Counted from the first letter of the stretch, positions 1 through 11,970 are shown. The stretch: DNA of 64,000 nucleotides from Prinsepia uniflora (GCA_032719365.1 CM064870.1:38348194-38412193), one strand, 5' to 3'. Notes: generated by a model from the letters alone, not told the origin. Numbers and translations are program-made.

Positions 1-840
1 AAAACGGCTAAGTGTTTGGCTTCAAAAGGGCTTAAGGAGCATGCAATTTGGATGGGGAAAAGAAGGGCCTTTAGGAGCTAAAACACACATAGCCTATATC
101 ACATCTCATAAACAATTACACATTAAATCAAGAGCATCCAATATATATGGTTCATTAAACATCAATGCAAATAGAAAGAGATCATGCAATTATGAACAAA
201 GTGAAGTGTGTTTGAGAGTAGAAACAAATAGATCACTCAGAAAGAAAGGAAATCAAGCTCAAAAATCTCACAATGGTAGTCTCCACTAATTTTCTAAGTA
301 TGCTCAAATTCAATTGTTTTGGTTGCTTAATCACTTGATTATGGTATTGTGAAGTGCAAGTGTGAATTCAATGGCAATGGCAATGATTCTTAGTAAGTAC
401 AAGCAATTCTCATGTTCTATACATTCATATTAACTTGTTTAGGCATAAAAACTAGCATCACAAAACAAAAAACAGTAAAGAAAACAAAACAAAAAACAAA
501 AAACAGCAAGGAATTAAGAGCAGAAAATAAAAAACAGCAAGGAAAACAAAACAGAAACTGAATTGTGTACCCCTAAACTTAAGTCCAATACCCCCAAACC
601 TAAATGAAACATTGTCCTCAATGTTTTGAGCATAAAAGGAAGAAAAATCCATTAGTTAGAAGGTGAAAAACGTCCATAAGAAAAAGGGAACAAACCAGGG
701 CTAGGTTGCCTCCTAGGAGCGCTTGATTTAACGTCTAGGCGAGACGAGGATAGCAGCTCATGAGAAAGCAGGTACAGGGGCCTCGGGGGCCTCAAGGGGG
801 ATGAGAGACGTCCCATAGTAGTGCTTGAGTCTATGGCCAT
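1..840 (-). other. 3' non-coding region of the Athila-like element
   Basis: Between the integrase C-terminus and the missing 3' LTR there is A-rich sequence with repeated aaaacagcaag/aaacaaaac tracts (about 465-555). No coding frame resembling a known protein is present. The stretch from about 68 to 720 is clearly related to 56582-57170, where another element of the same group has its 3' region. This supports its identity as conserved untranslated element sequence. Confidence 0.7.
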
Positions 841-844
841 TCAC

Positions 845-1981
845 CTAGGAGGGTTCTCGCTTAACCGGATGTTGAATTTCAATTGCACCATGAGGGAAAA
901 CATTAGTGATAATGAATGGACCAGACCAGTGAGAACGTAACTTACCGGGAAACAACTTGAGTCGGGAGTTGAAGAGCAAGACTTGTTGGCCAACTTGAAG
1001 GACCATCCTTTGAATGTTCTTTTCATGAAAGGCCTTGGTCTTCTCCTTGTAAATTCGTGAGCTTTCATATGCCTCATTGCGAAGTTCATCGAGCTCATTC
1101 AGTTGCAACCTTCGGTGAATTCCAGCAGCGTCTAGGTCCATGTTCATGCTCTTAACCGCCTAAAAAGCCTTGTGTTCGAGCTCTACAGGTAGATGGCAAC
1201 CTTTACCAAAGACTAATCGAAAAGGGGACATACCTAAAGGTGTCTTGAAAGCCATCCTATAAGCCCAAAGTGCATCGTTCAACCGTAAGGACCAATCCTT
1301 GCGGCTAGGATGAACTGTCTTTTCAAGTATCACTTTGATCTCCCTATTGGACACTTCGGCTTGCCCACTTGTTTGAGGATGGTAGGGGGTGGATACCCTG
1401 TGATTTACACCATACTTCCTCATCAAAGCCTCAAAAGAATGATTGTAAAAGTGGGAGCCTACATCGCTTATGATGGCCCTTGGTGCACCAAACCTAGCCA
1501 GAATATGGTTTTGAATGAAACTCACAACAATCTTAGCATCATTAGTTTTAGTGGCAAGTGCCTCAACCCATTTAGATACATAATCCACAGCAAGAAATAT
1601 GTAAACATTACCAACAGAATTAGGGAAAGTTCCCATGAAATCAATGCCCCAAATATCAAAGATCTCAACAACTAAAATCGGGTTCAAAGGCATTTGATTC
1701 CTAGGACCTATGTTACCTTGCCTTTGGCATCTATCACAAGTGAGCACGAATTCATGAGCATCCTTGAAGAGTGTGGGCCAATAGAAACCACTTTGAAGGA
1801 CTTTATACGCTGTTTTCTTGGCCTCAAAGTGACCTCCACACGCAAAAGAATGACAAAATTCAAGGGTATAACATACCTCACAATTGGGAATGCATCGTCG
1901 AATGATTTGATCCGGGCAATGTTTCCATAGGTAGGGCTCGTCCCAAATGTAATACCTAGCATGCTTAGTAAGCTTATTCCT
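845..1981 (-). pseudogene. pol: integrase domain of Athila-like pol, with in-frame stops
   Basis: Retroviral-type integrase, which inserts element cDNA into the genome. Reading leftward from about 1981: an HHCC zinc-binding part (CGGHFEAKKTAYKVL, then LTCDRCQRQGN near 1740), then the DDE core with the first Asp in WGIDFMG, the second in IISDVGSHF (the usual Gly after Asp is Val here), and Glu in AEVSNREI. A C-terminal part follows (VLLFNSRLKLFPGKLRSHW). An in-frame TAG at about 1157-1159 replaces the Trp expected after LEHKAF, so the frame is cut between core and tail. A second stop (TAA, where Gln is expected) separates this part from the RNase H domain at 1982. Non-functional as written. 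Confidence 0.92.
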
Positions 1982-2713
1982 TTAGTACCTGTTCAAAAAA
2001 GAAGGGAATTGCTTGGTTACAATAAAGTTAATCAAATCAGCGTACCATGGATCGATTGCTTCAATGCTGAAAAGTTGTTCGTCGGGGAATGTCTCGTGCA
2101 AGGGCAAGTGATCCTCTTCTTCATTCGAGCCATGGATAAGACGACTCATATGATCAGAAACTAGATTCTCACTCCCCTTCTTGTCACCAATTTCCAAGTC
2201 AAACTCTTGAAGGAGAAGCATCCATCTCAACAATCTAGGCTTTGCATCCTTTTTGCTCAACAAATATTTCAACGCTGCGTGATCGGTGTAAACTATGACC
2301 TTTGTTTGAATCAAGTAACTCCGAAATTTTTCCAGGGCAAAGATAACAGCAAGAAGCTCCTTTTAAGTTGTAGAATAGTTCAATTGGGCATCATTAAGGG
2401 TTCGGCTTGCATAGTATATGACATGAGGAAGTTTATCGCGTTGCTGTCCCAAAACAGCACCTACCGCAAAATCTGAAGCATCGCACATAAGTTCGAATAG
2501 AAGGTCCCAATCACGGGGCATAATGATAGGGGAGCTCATGAGCTTCTCGTTTAAAGTGTCAAAAGCCTCCCTACATTCTCTATCAAAGTTAAACACAGCA
2601 TCCTTAGCAAGCAAAGCACACATAGGCCGAGATACCTTGCTGAAATCCTGAATGAACCTCCTGTAAAATCCAGCGTGTCCCAAGAAAGATCTAACCTCTT
2701 TGACCGTGGTTGG
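1982..2713 (-). pseudogene. pol: RNase H domain and RT connection of Athila-like pol
   Basis: Degrades the RNA strand of the RNA/DNA hybrid during reverse transcription. On the minus strand the connection region (LGHAGFYRRFIQDFSKV) leads into RNase H with the conserved acidic residues in MCDASDFAVGAVLGQ, near KELLAVIFALEKF, in VIVYTDHAALKYL and in VSDHMSRL. The Glu expected before KELLAV is replaced by an in-frame TAA (about 2360), and another TAA lies just after FERLP at about 2714. The downstream link (DEQLFSIEAIDPWYADLINF) to integrase is typical of the family. Non-functional as written. Confidence 0.9.
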
Positions 2714-3436
2714 TTATGGTAATCTCTCAAAAACTTCTAACTTAGACTTGTCCACCTCAATACCCTTGCTAGAAATCACGTGGCCCAAGACAATACCTTG
2801 TTGAACCATGAAGTGACACTTTTCCCAATTCAGCACTAGGTTACTTTCTGCGCAGGGTTCAAGTACCCGGGAAAGATTAATCAAACACAACTCAAATGAA
2901 TGCCCAAACATAGAGAAATCATCCATAAATACCTCAATGATATCCTCAACCATATCCGAAAAGATACTCATCATACACCTTTGAAAAGTGGCCGGTGCGT
3001 TGCATAGACCAAAGGGCATGCGCCGGTAAGCGAATGTTCCATAGGGGCAGGTGAATGTCGTTTTCTCTTGATCTTCTGGGGCAATTGGAATCTGGTTATA
3101 CCTAGAATATACATCTAGGAAACAATAATGAGAATTCCCTGCCAATCGTTCCAACATTTGATCAATAAATGGCAAGGGAAAGTGATCCTTACGAGTGGTA
3201 GCGTTGAGCCTTCAGTAATCAATGCATACTCTCCAACCCGTGTGTATCCTTTGGGGTATAAGCTCATCATTTTCATTCTTAACCACAGTGATTCCACTCT
3301 TTTTAGGCACTACTTGCACTAGACTTACCCACTTAGAATCACTTATTGGATAGATGATGCCCATATCCAAAAGCTTTAGCACCTCTTTCATGACAACTTC
3401 CTTCATTGGTGGGTTCAACCTTCTTTGTGCCTCTTG
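2714..3436 (-). pseudogene. pol: reverse transcriptase of Athila-like pol, cut by a solo LTR
   Basis: RT palm and fingers on the minus strand: VQVVPKKSGITVVKNEND, TGWRVCIDY, LPFIDQMLERLAG, then YGTFAYRRMPFGLCNAPATF, the catalytic motif as FMDDF (usual YxDDF; the two Asp are kept), and GIVLGHVISSKGIEVDKSK. An in-frame TGA directly follows CIDY where Arg (CGA) is expected. At 3436 the frame is broken by a solo LTR. It resumes in frame at 8884 if both inserted LTRs and one copy of each target duplication are ignored. The active-site residues survive, but stops and insertions make it a pseudogene. Confidence 0.93.
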
Positions 3437-6024
3437 TGACAGGACCCGTCCCAATCCCACTGGGACCACCCGGGGACGTGACCCGCTCCCGTCTGACAAT
3501 GACTCTAAACATACCAAAATTACCCTTAAATAAAAACCGAAGACTTAAATAGATAGATAACGTACAAACACAGTGTTTAAAGTGATACTGTCAGACAAGG
3601 GAAAGTAAAATACAACATGCGAGCACACTAGTCAGAGTACATTTATTCGGTGCTCAACCTACCCACAAGTGGGTGTACAGGTGCACAGCTTGGCAAACTA
3701 AACCTCTGCCTCCTCCTCCGGATCCTCCTCCTCTATTGCCGTGTCAGGGTCTGGAGGGGTCAGTAAAACAAGGGTGAGTGGGCCAAAAATAACAGTTTAG
3801 AAATCAGTTTAATAATCAAATACTCATAAGGTTTTACCCCTCCGTTTTCCAAATCTTGCATGCAGTGAAAACATAATATGATAATGAAAGCATAACAAAT
3901 GAACCACAATAATAATCGTAAGGTGAAACTAACATATCAGTGCACTGTAAAACCCAACCCAAATGGTGTCACGGTTCTAAGGCTACGCGTTGCCACTCAG
4001 GGTCTCACACCCGAGACTCTCTAGGTACATCAGCTCCCGGTATCCCGGTCACTGCCCGAGGTATATGAACATGCCTTCCTGAGAGTAAGCAGCCCAACGG
4101 GGGTCAACTCCACTCAGTCAGAGCCCCGTGACTACTCCAGGGTCCACCTAGGCCAACGACCCTCCCTGGAGGAGACAATATACACAGGTAGGAAAGTACA
4201 GTACAATAACAGTATAGTTTACCCTATGTCCCCCGGACATCCCAAAAAAAATCCACATATAATCCAGACGGGTCTCATGCCCAAAACATTGTAATAACAT
4301 ATATAAACAGTTCATAAGACTCATCAGTGGAAATAGTAAAACAGTTTATGCATGCAAGCCTTTTATAAATCAAACAGCCCACTCACACTCGGTCCTTACT
4401 GCTCAACGATCTCTATAAACCTGTATTATTATTCCTGAGGGTTACTTAAGGATCCTATAATATCAATACCAAGACCCTAGAACAGATCCGCCTCAAAAAC
4501 GCATCCCAGGCACTATTCCCGGTGCTTCAAACCCCATTTTGACTAACATAACGATCTCCGATCGACACGAAACCACCTCCATTGGATCCGTATCGTCGAA
4601 ACCTTGAAAATGGTACCAGCCCCACCAAAATCACTGTTCACACGCGCCCCCACGCGCCTGGTCAACGCGTGGGTCAACGCTGCTACAATACTGCTGACGT
4701 CAGCATGGCGTCATCACTGACACTTGTTAGGTGACACGTGGCATGTTCTGATTGGTCCCTGGTCTGACAATATCTGACAGGATGATGTCATCATGACGTC
4801 AGAAGTGACGTCATCATGCTACAGTATCGGGTCAGACCCGTTTGACTGGAACCGGGTCGCCGTCGACCCGCGGCTTGACCCGATTCAACCGTACGATTCC
4901 GGCCACCATTTTCGACGGGGTTCATCCCTATAGGGTCGTCTAGGTCTGTTCTATGGTTCTACAACCTCAAAATGGAAAGAAAATGGGAGAAAACTCACCA
5001 GTTCTTCTCTGAAACTCACGGCCAAAGTCCGATCGCCTTCTCTGGTGATCCACGCCGTCTCCGTCGTCCAAACCAGTCGTGACTGACTCGTCTCTCACCC
5101 TAGAGCATTCCTAACATCACACAATCAATTTCCTAGCACTAAAACACGATGGTTCGAAACAGGGGATCAAAATGGGTTTTCGGGTTTTCGACCTTACCGC
5201 CGCCGTGACGCCGCCGCAGGCCGTGCCGTCGTCCAGTTAAGCTCCTAGGGTCCTCACGGTGTAGACTGGAGCTTCCCCCGCGTCGAGGTGGTGTGGTTGT
5301 CACGGTTTGCTTCTTGGACCCGTTTCCATCGTGTTTCGAGTCGTGCTTTTTGGACGGAATTTCGGACGGGAAAATGGGCTGGTGGTTGCTGGTGGTTGCA
5401 CGGATTGTGAAGACCAGATGATGGTGGTGCTGTGGGTGGTCGTTTGGTGCGAAGAGGATGGCTGGTTCGTGTGTTTGGATGGAGAGAAAATGAAAGAAAT
5501 GCACGGGTTTGTGAGGGGGGCTGTATGTGTGTTTGTAAGAAAAGGCAGACAGAGATCGTGCATGAACAAGGGAGCAGATGAGGATGAAGGGCCAGGATGC
5601 AACCTGGCCAGAAATCCAATGGCTGCAAACAAATGGAGGGAAAATAAATAATATAAAAAATAGATTAAATAGTATTAGTTGCTTTATGGGAATAGTGTAG
5701 GCTTGGATGGGTGACACTTGTCACCAATCCATCGGTTTGATTTAAATATTAGGTTGGCACGGATTTCCGTAATAAATTAATATTTTATTCCTTTGTTCTC
5801 GGTTCGTAAATTCTGCTAAAACGCTTCCTTGACCATAACTTCTTCATACGAACTCTGATTTCGGCGTGCCGCCTGTCTACGGATTCGAGACATCCCTACC
5901 TACGTCATAGTCATGGGTCAAAGTCCAAATTGTTTCCCGGGCCAAAAGTCAAAGTTTCCCCCCTTCAGGGGCAAAATAGTCTTTTTACATTAAAATATTA
6001 TTATTCTCGGTTCGGATCGTTACA
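3437..6024 (-). mobile_element. solo LTR (2588 bp) of the long-LTR gypsy family, TSD TCTTG
   Basis: Starts TGACAGGACCCGTCCC and ends GGTTCGGATCGTTACA on the plus strand. It is flanked by perfect 5-bp duplications TCTTG at 3432-3436 and 6025-6029. There is no internal region or second LTR, so this is a solo LTR left by LTR-LTR recombination. Internal landmarks shared with other copies: the GGGTCTCATGCCC phrase (about 4270), the GTCCACTCACA-like phrase (4377-4390), TGACGTCA sites (4695, 4794, 4806), the palindrome at 5707-5728 and the GTCAAAGTCCA phrase near the end. A 192-codon open frame inside (5139-5717) falls in the CT-rich leader part and is probably not a gene. Confidence 0.93.
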
Positions 6025-6041
6025 TCTTGGGAGGGCTTCGA

Positions 6042-8883
6042 TGTAACGACCCAGACATTCAAAAAGGGAAAATTTGGAAATTTTGAAGGAAAATGATGAT
6101 TTTGCCCCTGGAATTGGGCGAACGGTTGACTTTTTATTCGAGCGGTCAAATGGACTTTGACCGATGACTGTGACGTAGTTTGGGACGTCACGAGTTCATA
6201 GACAGGTGGCACGCCCGATTTCGGCATTCGAGGAAAAAGTTATGACGTGCGGAAGTTTGAGGGTAATTTGGTAAATTGGCCAAAAGGGGCCATTTGTTGA
6301 CCTTTTGATCGGGACCATATTTAGACTTTCCGTAAGTACCGTTGGGTAGGTTTCGGGACGCTGAATCCGTAGACAGGCGGCATGCATCAATCGGAGTCCG
6401 AACGAAAAAGTTATGGGTCTAGAACTATGAGGGGCATTTTGGTAAATTTGCTAAGTAGGGGTAAAATGGTAATTTTATGCAAGGGCTTCAATTACACGTG
6501 ATTATTATCTTCATTTGCTGATTCAGCCCATCATATGAGTCATGTACCTTATCAAGTGACAAGTGTCACTTGTTCATGTAGATTAGTGGCATTTGATTGC
6601 CATTAGGATTAATTAAATTAATTTAATGGATATTAACATATAATGTGCCTAGGTATTGTTCATATTAAACAGAAAAACAGAGAACAACAAACCGCCCCCT
6701 TGTGTATTTGAATTCGTCCAAATTGATTGATCATGAATTGAGATTAAACAGAGAGAAAGGAGAGTGGATTGTGTGAGGAAACTTGAGTGAAAAACAGAGA
6801 AGACTGAGACTAGGAAACACTGAGAATACCCGAAAACTCACTTAAGAACAAAAATTCGAATTTAATTTCTTAGACAGTTTCGATCGCAATTGACGTGATA
6901 TTGAGTCTACTGGGAGCTAGACGACTCGAACCAGATCGCTTGGGGGGACAATTGATGGTAAATTGATGAAGAACTGAACCTGCGAGCTCTTGGAAATGTG
7001 GAGCTTGAGTTCGATTACCTAGAGGTAATACTTCGTGAAATTGATTTCAATTTCGTGCTTAGAATGGACGTAGAATGTTTCCTGTATGATCAATTTAATG
7101 AACGTGAACTGGGGTAGGACCCGATTTCAGACCCGTCGAGTGTTCATCATGAGTCGAGGAGGTTTAGGGTTTAATTGATTAAATTGAGGTCACAGACCCG
7201 TAATCCATATTGACTTGATGGTAATGAGTGAAAGAAACGGTGACATCGAGGTCGAATTGATCAAGAACGGATCGGGTCTGATCGCGGGTTGCAGACCCGA
7301 ATACCAGAGAAACGGGTGAGAGAGGAGTACTGTAGTGTGCACTGTTCACGGCGCGTGGACTCACGCACAGCCGCTTGCGGCGGCGCGTGAGGGCGCGTGG
7401 TGGCTTTTCTAGGAAAGTGTCCAACATATGTTTTACTCTATACAGTATAACGAACATTTTGGCTTTGGTTTCGAATAAATCGGACACCGTCTCGATAATG
7501 TTTCAAGGGTCTGAAGGTTTAAGTTACGTATTTAATTAATATTAAAATCCCGAAAAATTATGGGAAATTTATATGATGTAAATTAGCTTGTTAGTAACCC
7601 TACATAATGATTTTGGACAGGATTCGAGGTTCCTGGCAAGTGTCAGAAAGTACGGAAACACGTGCAGCTCGGGAAGCAAGCGGTTTGGATGGTGTGTGAG
7701 TGGACGTTTGTTTTATAAACCATGGTGCATGCATAGTTAAATGTTTTTCCATGATTGATTGCATAAATTGACTTGCAATGATGTCCTGATGATGTGGCAT
7801 GATTATGTGTGATTTAATGATTATTTTAATCGGTAATTCGAGCACATTTTACGAGAAATGCGTAAATGATATTTTGGGCTAGGCCCGGAGTCAAAATGAT
7901 TTCAAAATGGATATTTTGATGAATTGATGAGTCAGAATGATTCTAGATTATTATAATGTTTTCCCTATGATTTTACGGATTTACGTATAAAGGGTATTTG
8001 GGCTTGAGTCCCGGTTGGTAATGATTTGACTTGGATTGAGTCATGGAGCTGATTGACAAGTTTTGGGATATGCTCCCGGGATGATTTTCATTGTGACTGT
8101 GATAGTGAATACCCAGACGATCGGAGCTAGGGGTGTTCCCAGACGACCGGAGCTCGAGGATATGATTGTGATTGTTCCCAGGCAGCCGAGGCTAGGGGCG
8201 TTCCCAGACGGCTGTTGTTCGGGGATATATATGTTCCCAGGTAGCCAAAGCTCGGGGTGTTCCCAAACGACTAACACTCGGGGTGATGCGTGCCGGGACA
8301 GTCGGAGCTCGGGGTGGCTTCCCAGACGACTGAGGCACGGGTTATGGCTACGCGTAGTGCAGACGTGACAGTGTGAGGGTTTGTGCACTTGTGAATAGTG
8401 CGGATTAATTGATTGATTGAGTAACTGTTGACCTTATGCATAGTACTGTTTGATGTTGATTGTGATTGCGTACTGGTATTGAGTACGAGTTCTGGTCTAT
8501 GTGGCCAGGTGACGATGTTTTCATGTGTTTGGCCTGAGAGCCGGGAATTTGACTTATTAGATGGTTTGGCTGAAAGCCAGTGATTGTGTTCCATATGTTT
8601 TCCCTATGCATGCAGGTTTGATAAACTAGAGGGTAACTGATGTGTTTTAAAATGTATTTTAAATGATATTATTTTTGTCCACTCACACCTTTGTGTTTGA
8701 TGACCCTCCAGGTCGTGGCACAACGTTCGGGGCTGATCTCGAGGCGGAGGCATGAGCGGAAGTCAGTGTAATTATCCTTTGTCTGATAGGTGCTGAAGGA
8801 TAGTTTCGGGACTTCAGTTGACTTGTCAGACGGGAGCAGGACTGGGCATGGTTATCGAGGTCCAGTTGGGACGGGTCCTGTCA
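6042..8883 (+). mobile_element. solo LTR (2842 bp) of the long-LTR gypsy family, TSD TTCGA
   Basis: Begins TGTAACGACCCAGACATT and ends GGGACGGGTCCTGTCA, with perfect TTCGA duplications at 6037-6041 and 8884-8888. Opposite orientation to its neighbour at 3437-6024. Only 12 bp of the host RT sequence, not counting the overlapping duplications, lie between the two LTRs. Contains the 22-bp palindrome region near 6551 and a minisatellite of eight imperfect 26-33 bp units at about 8110-8340. Confidence 0.93.
8110..8340 (+). repeat. minisatellite of about eight units inside a solo LTR
   Basis: Imperfect units of 26-33 bp, each beginning near TTCCCAGACGACCGGAGCT and ending CGGGGTG. It occupies the LTR zone in which other copies of the family carry unrelated tandem repeats. 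Confidence 0.75.
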
Positions 8884-9790
8884 TTCGAATTTTCTTCAAG
8901 GAGAATCCTATGCATGCACTTGGCTGGACTAATGCCCTTAATGTCAGCAATAGTCCCCCCAATGGCCTTTTGATGGGTGCGAAGGACGTGGCAAAGCAAG
9001 TCTTCGTCAAATGGAGTAAGGTTCGCGGCAATGATAACTGGGAGAGTTTGGTTGCTGCCTAAGTAAGCATACTTGAGATTTTCCGAAAGAGGTTTAAGCT
9101 AAAGGATAAGAGGAGAGACATGAGAGGGCAAGGTCTTTGTGGTGGTGAGGGGCAAGGCTTCATAGGGGCCTTGGAAAAGTCCATGTATGGCGAGGCATTT
9201 AAGGAGAGCAATTCGGCCATGGTGTTTGGGTCCATTGTCGTTTCGGGTTTAGGGAAGGTGAGGGCTTTTTCTAGGTCATCTCCCACACATGATAGCTTAA
9301 AATTCTCATTAAGAAGCATATCCATAATATTCAAAGAGAAATCATCAATAAGTTCCGCTGGATATTGCATGGTATCATGTATAGAGAAAGTACGAAGCTT
9401 GCCTAAAACCCGAATAGATACCTGTCCATTCTTCACATGAATGAGGCATTCAGCTGTAGCCAACAAAGGACATCCAAAGATCAATGGGGGCTCCCCATTC
9501 TTCTCAATTCTATCCATCTTCAAGACATAGAAATCAGCGGGAATGTACGTATCCCCAATCTGAACCACAACATCCTCCAGCCCACCTACAAGGTTAGAAA
9601 CTGACGCATTAGCCAATCGAACACAAAGATGAGTAGGTTTAAGATCTCCTAAGTTCAAAGAATTATAAATATGGAAAGGCATAATGTTAATGGAAGCTCC
9701 CGTATCACATAAACAATGTTCAAAAAGTTTTGATTGAATGACACAAGGAAGTGAAGGGGTCCCGGGATCATTGACTTTCGGGGCATGGAA
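8884..9790 (-). pseudogene. pol: aspartic protease and protease-RT linker of Athila-like pol
   Basis: Retropepsin-type protease that cleaves Gag-Pol. On the minus strand the active site is CDTGASINIMPFHIYNSL (about 9655-9705), preceded by DPGTPSLPCVIQSKLFEH. The second conserved part appears as PPLIFGCPLLATAECLIHV, where the family usually has a Gly-Arg-Pro-Phe-Leu-Ala-Thr string. The rest is the linker toward RT, ending in KCMHRILLEENSKP at 8884, where the solo LTR inserted. The linker's frame is interrupted near 9059 (stop) and the preceding part drifts, so it is treated as a pseudogene. Domain identity is firm because of the DTGAS motif and the position between gag and RT. Confidence 0.85.
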
Positions 9791-9849
9791 ACAAGGGCTG
9801 CCTTGCTAGCTTGGGGCAGGTCCACGACATTTGGGGCTTAAAATCATCT

Positions 9850-11869
9850 TTTTACAGCAACTAGATCCTTGATAAGCTTGCCAAAGATGGGCATGTGCTC
9901 CAGGATTTTGGAAAAAGGAAGTGAGATTTGAAGTTTATGCAGCATCTTGATGATCTCGTCCTCCAATGCTTCCTTGTTTTTTTTTTATTTTGAAACCTGC
10001 GAGGGAATGGAAATGAGACATTATTAGATAACTCAAAAGACACCTTCTTAGACATTTTATTGGAATTAGAAGGAGTTTTAGGGTTAGAAAGTCCAACATG
10101 TTGTTGGGGTACTGCATGAGTAGCCAAAATGGATGCATCATGTTCCAATGCTTTGTCTTTCATGTTCAAGGGCTGCTGTTAGGTGCTTGGGCCTTGGGTT
10201 CCAGGGACCTTAACCTGTGGTTCTTCATCTTAAAAGTGAGCTGGAGGTGGTGCCACGTGGGTGGGCTCATCCGAGGCCAAAAAGGGGGCAGATTGCACAC
10301 CATAGGGTGCTGGAATTTCCTGATGGTTCCAGCACTGAGTACTCGGGTAGCTTGCTGGATTTTGAGTGTATGGCTGTGATTTTTTGACAGCAGGGATCTG
10401 GGGTCTTGAAGTATTATTCCTTGGGGTGTACTCTGGGCTAGGAATTTCAGTGCCACTCTGGAGGGTGATGGAATTCGCTGTTGGTCCATGGAGACCCTTC
10501 GAATTCACCAGTTGCGTTGATTGGAAATTTGACTAGGGAACTTACCGGGCTCTCTTTGGTTGAGTTGATTGGAAATTTGCCCAAGTTGCCTCTCCAAGTT
10601 AGTAATGGCATGTTTAGTCTCATTCATGAAGGCATTGGTTGCTGCTTGTTGAGTCCGAGATTCATTCATGAAGGCATTAGTGTGTTGTGCCATAGTTGCA
10701 AGTGCATCCTCCCATGACTTACCAGTTGAACCTTGAGTTAAGGATGTACCTTGGGGCTGCATAGAAGGGGCAGCAACATGAGGTTGCTGGAATCCAGGGG
10801 GTGGCAAGGGGTTAGCCACGGATTGGTTGTTGTTCCACCTGAAATTCGGATGGTTCTTCCATCCTGGATTGTAAGAGTTCAAAAAAGGATCATTTCGGGG
10901 CCTTGAAACATTGTACCCGCCAACATAGTTGGCTTCACCCACTTGTGTACACTCATCCAAAGAGTGTCCTTGGACTGAACACACGTCACAAACCAGGGTA
11001 TTCTTAACCTTATCCCTGCACAATTGCTTTACCAAAGCAGTGAGTTCAGCAATGGATCCATCTTTGTCCCTAGTGTCTACCATGGACCTAGATGAGTGGC
11101 CTCGGTAAGTAAACTGTTTCTCTCTTTGAGCTATCTTCTCAAATGCAATTCGGGCCTCGGTTGCCGTGCCATCTAAGATACCTTGAGATAGGGAATTCAC
11201 CATAGTACGATCCCCATAACTAAGACCTCCATAAAACCACATCATGAGGTGATGATCCTCAATGTTGTGATGGGGACAAGCACGAAGCATCTCATTAAAC
11301 CTTTCCCAATACTCATAAAAGGCTTCATCTTGGAGCTGTCTAGGGTTCATAATCTTAGCCTTAAACTCATTAGTTTTCTCCATGGGGTAGTATTGGGTGA
11401 GAAATAAAGTAGACAATTCTGACCATGTATGAATAGAGGCGGGTGCAAGTGAATGAAACCAAGCTTTAGCCCTATCCTTAAGTGAAAAGTTAAACAACCT
11501 CAACCTAATTTCATTCTCAGTCATCCCATTGGTACGAAGAGTAGAAAAAAACTAGAGAAAGTCCTGGATATGAAGGTGAGGGTTTGCTCCAAAGAGGCCA
11601 TCAAACGTAGGCAACATGTGAATGGTCCCAGACTTAAGCTCAAAGTTCTCAACGGTGCTTGCAGGAAAAATAATGGGGAAGTGATCTTCGGGTACATGAA
11701 GGGCTGCAAACTCCCGAAGGAGCCTAGGGGCAGGAGGAGGGACAAGAGCACGATCTTGTGGGTTGTCCATTGCACGAGGGCTTGGTGGGGGGCTGCCGTG
11801 AATTGAAGAGTTCCAAGAGGAACAAGTAGGGTCGTGAGGTGTTCCTTCCACTGAGGAGCTGCGTGACAT
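9850..11869 (-). pseudogene. gag: gag of the Athila-like element (capsid and zinc knuckle), with stop and frameshift
   Basis: Structural protein forming the virus-like particle. The N-terminal part (11869 to 11552) starts MSRSSSVEGTPHDPT. An in-frame TAG near 11548 separates it from the main capsid region at 10505-11524, which contains the retrotransposon gag core (LRLFNFSLKDRAKAWFHSL, FLTQYYPMEKTNEFKAKI, YEYWERFNEMLRACPHH). A CCHC zinc knuckle follows (CDVCSVQGHSLDEC, spacing C-X2-C-X4-H-X4-C), then a Pro/Gln/Asn-rich linker. Near 10505 the frame changes: the conserved gag-pro junction string ITLQSGTEIP continues in another frame to about 10230. The protein would be about 450-600 residues if uninterrupted, normal for the group. 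Confidence 0.9.
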
Positions 11870-11946
11870 GAACTAGTACCTGAAAAACAAATAAACCAAC
11901 CAAGTTAAATAATTTCAAACTATATGGACACCGTTGAGGAACAAGT

Positions 11947-11964
11947 CCCCGGCAACGGTGCCAA
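11947..11964 (-). other. primer-binding site, complementary to tRNA-Asp 3' end
   Basis: The plus strand reads TCCCCGGCAACGGTGCCA, matching the 3' end of plant tRNA-Asp(GTC) including CCA, except for one T in place of C. It lies 6 bp from the LTR end, as expected for a gypsy 5' LTR. It is embedded in an 8-bp inverted repeat (CACCGTTG 11929-11936 / CAACGGTG 11954-11961). Confidence 0.9.
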
Positions 11965-11970
11965 AAACTT

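Noticed and set aside
5139..5717. 192-codon minus-strand ORF with a hydrophobic start
   Set aside because: It lies in the CT-rich leader zone of a solo LTR. Overlapping open frames exist in all directions, composition follows base skew, and sister LTRs do not keep the frame.
8063..8388. Overlapping ORFs on both strands (101 and 115 codons)
   Set aside because: Translations of the minisatellite at 8110-8340; open frames result from a repeat unit lacking stops.
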